Origin: CAKVLS01 sp045638465
GTDB lineage: Bacteria > Bacillota > Clostridia > Christensenellales > UBA1242
Reading direction: 5' to 3'
Length of the DNA: 35,846 nucleotides
Assembly (NCBI GenBank): GCA_045638465.1
Contig: JAZUBK010000018.1
Location: 1-35,846, forward strand
The translations under genes were made by a program, and so were the position numbers. Shown one piece after another: positions 31,206 through 35,846 of the stretch (the stretch's first letter is position 1; each line of letters opens with the position of its first letter). A model generated the notes under the pieces. The model was not told the DNA's origin and did not search any database. It was given only the letters and a program-made list of their open reading frames with translations.

Positions 31206-33524
31206 TTAGTCTTTATCTTCGCCTTTTTTAGTAGTATTTTTTGGTTGAGTCTTTTTTGTGGTAGGTTTTTTAGTTTCTTTTTCAACCTTTTTATCTTCTG
31301 TCGCTTCTTCGCTTTCAGTTTTTGCTATTTCACCTTTTTTAACTTCGTCGGCAACTTGTTTCAAAACGTCTTGCTCAATCTTGCCTTCTACTTCGTCTTG
31401 TTTTTGCTCGATAGCAATATCGATACTGCAACCTTGTTTTGCCTCTTCTACTTCTTTTTCTTGCTCAGCAATCAACTTATCCGCTTCGACTTTTATGTTA
31501 TTTATTTCTTCTTCAGAAATAACACCTGCTCTTTGTAATGCCTCTGCAGTTTTTAGTCTTATTGCTTGTTCCTTTTTAGTTTTTGCAAGGTCAGATTCGG
31601 CTTTTTCTAGTCTAATTCTGGCTTTGTTTTTCTTATCATTTTCTTCCATTATGGCGATGATTTCTTCTTTCTTTTTGCCATTAATTATCATTTCTACTTC
31701 GTCATGATAAATAGTTTCTTTTTCTAGCAAAATCTCTGCCATAGTGTTTAGTATAGGCATACTATCTTTCAAAATCTTAGTTGCCTTTTTGTAACAACTT
31801 GCGATGATTTCTCTTACTTGAGCATCAATTTCACTTGCTGTCTTTTCGCTATAACTTACTTGAGTTTGGTAATCTCTACCAAGGAAAACTTCTGATCCAG
31901 AAGCATAGTTTACAGTGCCAAGAGCACTCATACCCCACTCAGTAACCATCTTACGTGCTATTTGGGTTGCTCTTTGGATATCGTTTGAAGCGCCTGTAGT
32001 AATATCTTTGATTACAAGTTCTTCGGCTACTCTACCGCCAAGCATCATAGTAATAAGGTCGATAAGTTTATTATAAGTCATATGGTTTTCGTCATTATCA
32101 GGTCTTGATAATGTATAACCTGCAGCCATACCTCTAGGTATGATAGAAACTTCTTGTACTTCATCACAATGCTCTAGTTTTTTACCAACGATGGCGTGTC
32201 CAGCCTCATGGAAAGCTGTGATTTTTTTATCTTTTTCAGTAACAATACGGCTCTTCTTTTGAGGACCCATAAGTACTTTGTTGATGCCTTCTGTAATATC
32301 AGTCATAGATATACTCTTCTTGCCATTTTTAGCAGCGATGATAGCTGCTTCGTTTAGCAAGTTTTCGATATCAGCACCAGTAAATCCACTTGTTAGTCTT
32401 GCAAGGTTTTTGAAATCTACAGAGCTATCAATTGGTTTGTTTTTTGCATGTACTTTCAAAATCATCTCTCTGCCTTTAACGTCAGGAGTATGAACATAAA
32501 TTTGTCTGTCAAATCTACCCGGTCTTAAAAGCGCAGGATCCAAAACGTCGCTTCTGTTTGTCGCTGCAATAACGATGATTCCTTCGTTTGTTTCAAAACC
32601 GTCCATTTGAACAAGTAGTTGGTTTAGTGTTTGTTCTCTCTCATCATTTCCGCCGCCTAGACCAGCTCCCCTTTGTCTACCTACAGCATCTATCTCGTCG
32701 ATAAATACAATACATGGTGCGTGTTTTTTCGCTTGGTCAAATAAGTCTCTAACTCTTGATGCACCAACACCAACAAACATTTCTACAAAGTCTGAACCAC
32801 TCATAGAAAAGAATGGTACATTACTCTCACCAGCGATTGCTTTTGCAAGTAAAGTTTTACCAGTACCTGGTTGACCTACCAAAAGAACGCCTTTTGGAAT
32901 CTTAGCCCCAAGTTCAGTAAAACGTTGCGGGTTTTTCAAAAACTCAACAACCTCTTTTAGTTCTTCTTTTTCTTCATCTATACCAGCAACATCACTAAAT
33001 CTTACTTTTACATTTTGAACAATTCTTGCTCTAGTTTTACCAAAGCTTAGGCTCTTGTTATTTGCCCCGCCGATACTCTTAATCAAGAATATAGCCATGA
33101 TAATAACAACCGCTATACTAATGTAAGGAAGTATTTGTTCAAAAAATGATTGAGTTTGTGGTTTTTCTCTATAAGTAATATTAAAATCAAAACTATCAGT
33201 AGTATTACTGTTAAACTCATCTACCTTATCCAAGATATCTTCCAAAGTTACAGAGCTAGTTAGAGTAAAATAATAGTCTGCACTGTTAGGAAAGTTCTTT
33301 ACAGTAGAGCCTGTCTTTTTTACTTTTACAGTGTTTCCGATAACGTAAATTTCTTTTACCTTACCTTCATCTACCATGGTCATAAAGCTCTTTTCTCCAC
33401 CATAAATGGAAATCTCTTTTCCCATGCCACTATTGTCTGTGATATAAAATATTAAAAGTATTGCAAGAACAAATGCTAATATCCAAGCAAAACTTCTAAA
33501 TCCATTACTTTTTTTCTGTTCCAT
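31206..33524 (-). CDS. ftsH: ATP-dependent zinc metalloprotease FtsH
   Basis: Membrane AAA protease that degrades misassembled membrane proteins and short-lived regulators. 772 aa: a first helix at 11-28, an extracytoplasmic domain (30-128), a second helix (131-149), Walker A GQPGTGKT at 217-224, Walker B IVFIDEID at 272-279, the arginine-finger region RPGRFDRQ at 334-341, and HEAGH at 439-443 with the NDIQRA ligand further on. The C-terminus is about 130 residues longer than usual: a coiled coil, a GVISEEEI motif at 667 similar to SHOCT domains, and a Lys/Thr-rich end (TTKK). The ribosome site AAGGAG is 5 nt before the ATG. Confidence 0.97.
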   Translation of the reverse strand: MEQKKSNGFRSFAWILAFVLAILLIFYITDNSGMGKEISIYGGEKSFMTMVDEGKVKEIYVIGNTVKVKKTGSTVKNFPNSADYYFTLTSSVTLEDILDKVDEFNSNTTDSFDFNITYREKPQTQSFFEQILPYISIAVVIIMAIFLIKSIGGANNKSLSFGKTRARIVQNVKVRFSDVAGIDEEKEELKEVVEFLKNPQRFTELGAKIPKGVLLVGQPGTGKTLLAKAIAGESNVPFFSMSGSDFVEMFVGVGASRVRDLFDQAKKHAPCIVFIDEIDAVGRQRGAGLGGGNDEREQTLNQLLVQMDGFETNEGIIVIAATNRSDVLDPALLRPGRFDRQIYVHTPDVKGREMILKVHAKNKPIDSSVDFKNLARLTSGFTGADIENLLNEAAIIAAKNGKKSISMTDITEGINKVLMGPQKKSRIVTEKDKKITAFHEAGHAIVGKKLEHCDEVQEVSIIPRGMAAGYTLSRPDNDENHMTYNKLIDLITMMLGGRVAEELVIKDITTGASNDIQRATQIARKMVTEWGMSALGTVNYASGSEVFLGRDYQTQVSYSEKTASEIDAQVREIIASCYKKATKILKDSMPILNTMAEILLEKETIYHDEVEMIINGKKKEEIIAIMEENDKKNKARIRLEKAESDLAKTKKEQAIRLKTAEALQRAGVISEEEINNIKVEADKLIAEQEKEVEEAKQGCSIDIAIEQKQDEVEGKIEQDVLKQVADEVKKGEIAKTESEEATEDKKVEKETKKPTTKKTQPKNTTKKGEDKD

Positions 33525-33540
33525 TGTTTCTCCTTATTTT

Positions 33541-33580
33541 TATGCTAGTATATTTTAGCATAGCAAAAAACTTTGTGCAA
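33541..33580 (-). promoter_or_regulatory. ftsH promoter with overlapping inverted repeat
   Basis: On the minus strand TTGCAC (33580-33575), 17-bp spacer, TAAAAT (33557-33552). TATGCTA (33541-33547) and TAGCATA (33556-33562) form a perfect 7-bp inverted repeat with 8-bp centre covering the -10 and start site, a typical repressor position. Confidence 0.5.
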
Positions 33581-33805
33581 TCATTTTGGGCTCTTTATTA
33601 TAATAATATATATTTTATTACATATTTAGACCCTACTTTTTTATATATTTTTTGCAATTTTTTGGCAAATTATCCAAGCCTCTTTTTTTATATAAAAATC
33701 GCTTTGTTTATATCCCTAAAAAATACTTTAGTATATAAAGTTTTTTTTAGCTAAATAAATATTTTCGGTAAATAGATTTTTCATTTTTTTTAGTACCAAA
33801 AACAA
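33581..33805. other. AT-rich intergenic stretch between ftsH promoter and cvpA-like terminator
   Basis: No ORF with a ribosome site, no stable hairpin and no convincing promoter found on either strand. I see nothing to annotate in it. Confidence 0.5.
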
Positions 33806-33841
33806 ACAAAAAACAGGGGTCAAAAATAGCCCCTGATTTTT
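33806..33841 (-). terminator. Terminator after the CvpA-family gene
   Basis: CAGGGG (33814-33819) with CCCCTG (33830-33835), 10-nt loop, TTTTTTG on the minus strand, 9 bp beyond the stop. Confidence 0.82.
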
Positions 33842-33849
33842 ATTCTTTA

Positions 33850-35091
33850 TTAAACTGTTTCCTTTATTTTTTTAGCATCTTCAACAGTTGCGTTATACTC
33901 TGTAATTGCAGTCTGTATAGCTGTCAAATCTGCATCTTCAGTGTATTTGACAATGTATTCACACTCAAACATATAATTGCTCTTTGTAATCTCGCCATCT
34001 ATTGTTTTAAAGGCTACAATTTTGTTTGTTGTGTCAATGTAAAAGTAAGTAATTTCACTGAATTTATCTTTTACTTGAGCTAGTGTTTTTTCTACCGCAA
34101 TTTCTTCGTATATTACAGCTATTGGATCACTATTTGCCTCAACAAGATCTATAATCTTATCCAAATCTTCAGCGCTTGTATACTCTACAAAGAAGTCTCC
34201 TGCAACTTTGTAGTTTTTAGCAGTAAGTTCCATGTCTGCAAAGTAAACAGTGCCTGACAACTTGCCACCATCACGTGTTATATAAATATGAGTTACAGAC
34301 AACAAATGATCTGATGTTAATTCATCAATGCTTATCTTTGTTGGTTCAGCAGGTGTTGAAGTTTCGTTCTTACCAAGCTTTTCATCAATGTATTCACATA
34401 CGTTGTAGTTGATGAAATCATAATACTTTTGGAAAGCCCTTGTATCATTTACGATGCCGTCAAATTTTGCATCAATAGAAGGTACAAAGTAACCCATTAC
34501 ACTAGCAATAACCGCTACAATACCAGCATACAACAAGCCTTTTGCAAGACCAAATACAAAGCCAAGTACTTTGTCTATAGCGCCAAATATTTTAACCTCA
34601 GTGATTTTGTCAGAAAGTTTTTCTAGAATTTTCAAAATAATTCTGATAAGCACAAAAGCCACAATAAAAGCAATAATTGTTGTAAGCACAGCAGCTATCT
34701 TTCCGCCCAAAACTTCACCAACAGTTTGGTTTTCTGGAATATTAGCACCTTTTAGCAATAGGTTTGCTAGTTTCTGAACGATTCCGCTAACACCTCCAGC
34801 GCTCATTTCTCCGCTAATATCAGAAAAGCTCTCGCCTGTACGAGTGATTGTAAAGAATTCGCTTAAAGAATATAACCAATCTGCAATCTTATCTGTAAGT
34901 TTTGTTGTTAGTTTAAATATAGCCTCAAGCAATTTTCCAAATGGCTCTGCAATAACAAACGCTATAAGAGCTGAAGCTGCCGTACCAACAACCGAAATAG
35001 CAGATTTCAAAAAGCCTTTGTATAATCCGATAACTGCAAGTAGTATTATCAGAGCAACAAAGACAATATCAACAATGCTAGATACACTCAT
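33850..35091 (-). CDS. CvpA-family membrane protein with duplicated C-terminal module
   Basis: A 413-aa protein. Residues 1-215 are the CvpA (colicin V production) domain, with about four helices and the IVDIVFVALIILLAVIGLYKGF start; the usual protein ends near 180-220. A further 150 residues follow, containing a tandem repeat: SVTHIYITRDGG to about residue 320, and EITYFYIDTTNK to about residue 400, offset by roughly 80. Matching points are NYKVAGDFFVEYTSAEDL (293) and NYMFECEYIVKYTEDADL (372). The domain is probably extracytoplasmic or cytosolic beta-alpha; its side is unclear. CvpA relates to envelope integrity and peptidoglycan stress. The frame opens 10 codons earlier, but AAGGAG places the start at 35091. 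Confidence 0.8.
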   Translation of the reverse strand: MSVSSIVDIVFVALIILLAVIGLYKGFLKSAISVVGTAASALIAFVIAEPFGKLLEAIFKLTTKLTDKIADWLYSLSEFFTITRTGESFSDISGEMSAGGVSGIVQKLANLLLKGANIPENQTVGEVLGGKIAAVLTTIIAFIVAFVLIRIILKILEKLSDKITEVKIFGAIDKVLGFVFGLAKGLLYAGIVAVIASVMGYFVPSIDAKFDGIVNDTRAFQKYYDFINYNVCEYIDEKLGKNETSTPAEPTKISIDELTSDHLLSVTHIYITRDGGKLSGTVYFADMELTAKNYKVAGDFFVEYTSAEDLDKIIDLVEANSDPIAVIYEEIAVEKTLAQVKDKFSEITYFYIDTTNKIVAFKTIDGEITKSNYMFECEYIVKYTEDADLTAIQTAITEYNATVEDAKKIKETV

Positions 35092-35109
35092 AATATTTCT
35101 CCTTAGTTT

Positions 35110-35138
35110 ATAATAACACAATTATTAATATTTGTCAT
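35110..35138 (-). promoter_or_regulatory. Promoter of the CvpA-family gene
   Basis: On the minus strand ATGACA (35138-35133), 17-bp spacer, extended TGTTATTAT with TATTAT at 35115-35110. Confidence 0.6.
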
Positions 35139-35724
35139 ATTTTTTTACCCAAAAACAGTTTTAATTTTCAGTAAAAAATAATAACTTATCCACAATCCAC
35201 TTACTATACACAAACTAAAAATCAACTTTCAAAAAAGACCTTTTAGCCACTAAAAACGTTTTAATGCTTTCTAACTAAAATCATCTACACAATGCCTCTT
35301 AAAAAAATCAAAAAAACAAAATCGCAACGTGTCTAAAAACAATAATAATCAATCTATATTTTTTATTAAAGCCTAATCCCAAAAACAGTAAATTCACTTT
35401 TTTAAACTTATTAAAAAAGATATGTAATCTAAACAACATTTTTAAAATTAATTCATAATAATGAATTTCATATCTATTTCAAAAAAATATATTTAATAAA
35501 ATAAATCGCAATAGTACAATTTGTGAAACAATATGAATTGTTATATTATTATAACCTATATTATTTTGCACCCAACCAATATTTTAACACAACGCCTATA
35601 AATTTAAGCCGTGAAACATTTTTCTAAACAACAAATATCAGTTTGCATAGTACTTGCAAAAATCTATTAAAATAAAACATTAATTAATTTTAGTAAATCG
35701 TAGTATAGAATTAACTTTATAATA
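35139..35724. other. Gene-free AT-rich stretch with one DnaA-box-like site
   Basis: About 590 bp with no supportable ORF or RNA on either strand. It holds one perfect DnaA box TTATCCACA (35186-35194), a perfect palindrome AATTCAT-AATA-ATGAATT (35450-35467), and several short A/T inverted repeats. Base composition is more A/T-rich than the genes around it. A single box does not make an origin. Confidence 0.4.
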
Positions 35725-35846
35725 CTAAATCAAAAATGAAACATTGTTTGCAGAATTTTTAAATTTTGCATCGAGAAAAAACCATATTTCAACATCTAAT
35801 TTTTGTTCATATTTTAATGTAATTTTTACCATATTTTTTGGCTCCA
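35725..35846 (-). CDS. End of a gene entering from outside, or a 35-aa small ORF
   Basis: On the minus strand a frame is open from the window edge to a TAG at 35725. It contains an ATG at 35832 with GGAG 9 nt upstream, which would give a 35-aa product (MVKITLKYEQ start, VSFLI end). Alternatively it is the C-terminus of a longer gene beyond the edge. The composition (K, N, E, V, I, F mix) is protein-like but very A/T-rich. No terminator follows. Function unknown. Confidence 0.3.
   Translation of the reverse strand, partial: EPKNMVKITLKYEQKLDVEIWFFLDAKFKNSANNVSFLI

Noticed and set aside
35186..35194. Chromosome origin suggested by a DnaA box
   Set aside because: Only one perfect box here (another isolated one at 19038-19046), no cluster, and no dnaA, dnaN or rpmH nearby.
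1..35846. CRISPR arrays, IS elements, prophage or tRNA/rRNA genes
   Set aside because: No regularly spaced direct repeats, transposase, integrase, phage structural genes or cloverleaf sequences were found by reading both strands.

Overview
The window is AT-rich (about one third G+C by eye) and reads as chromosomal DNA of a low-GC Gram-positive bacterium, most likely an uncultured member of the Clostridia or a relative. The evidence is strong AGGAG-type ribosome binding sites before nearly every gene, sigma-A promoters with 17-bp spacers, short hairpin plus U-run terminators, UGA used as a stop, and Firmicutes-type gene families (QueH, TrkA/TrkH, UppP, CvpA, FtsH, YdjG/YdjI-like proteins). I saw no tRNA, rRNA, IS element, prophage or CRISPR array. 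The exact taxon cannot be fixed from the sequence.

Layout, left to right: a P-type ATPase (169-2823, +); queH (-); an MFS permease (+); a YwaF-like membrane protein and a PHP phosphoesterase (-); a cysteine-rich BclA/TNF-like surface protein and an inositol-monophosphatase-family enzyme (+). Next is a 450-bp gap that holds an independent minus-strand transcription unit, which is a candidate structured RNA. It is followed by trkA-trkH (potassium uptake), a zinc-ribbon/membrane protein pair and a small membrane protein. A three-gene DUF1538-PII-PII operon follows (13269-15508), then a P-loop kinase-like gene (+) and a YdjI/YdjG-like SPFH and zinc-ribbon envelope cassette (16368-18927). After a small membrane protein come a WYL regulator and a soluble FtsH-like AAA/M41 protease, then Nudix and HAD hydrolases. 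The right part holds uppP, argS and a Ca2+ P-type ATPase in a row on the minus strand, ychF (+), a membrane-anchored protein, ftsH and a CvpA-family protein with an extended C-terminus. The last 700 bp are nearly gene-free.

Functionally this is a housekeeping and membrane-homeostasis region: ion transport (two P-type ATPases, Trk, DUF1538), envelope precursor recycling and stress (UppP, SPFH cassette, FtsH, CvpA), and tRNA and translation functions (QueH, ArgS, YchF). The items most worth following up are the candidate ncRNA at about 8320-8654, the PII-linked DUF1538 transporter operon, the soluble FtsH paralogue beside a WYL regulator, and the duplicated C-terminal module of the CvpA protein.
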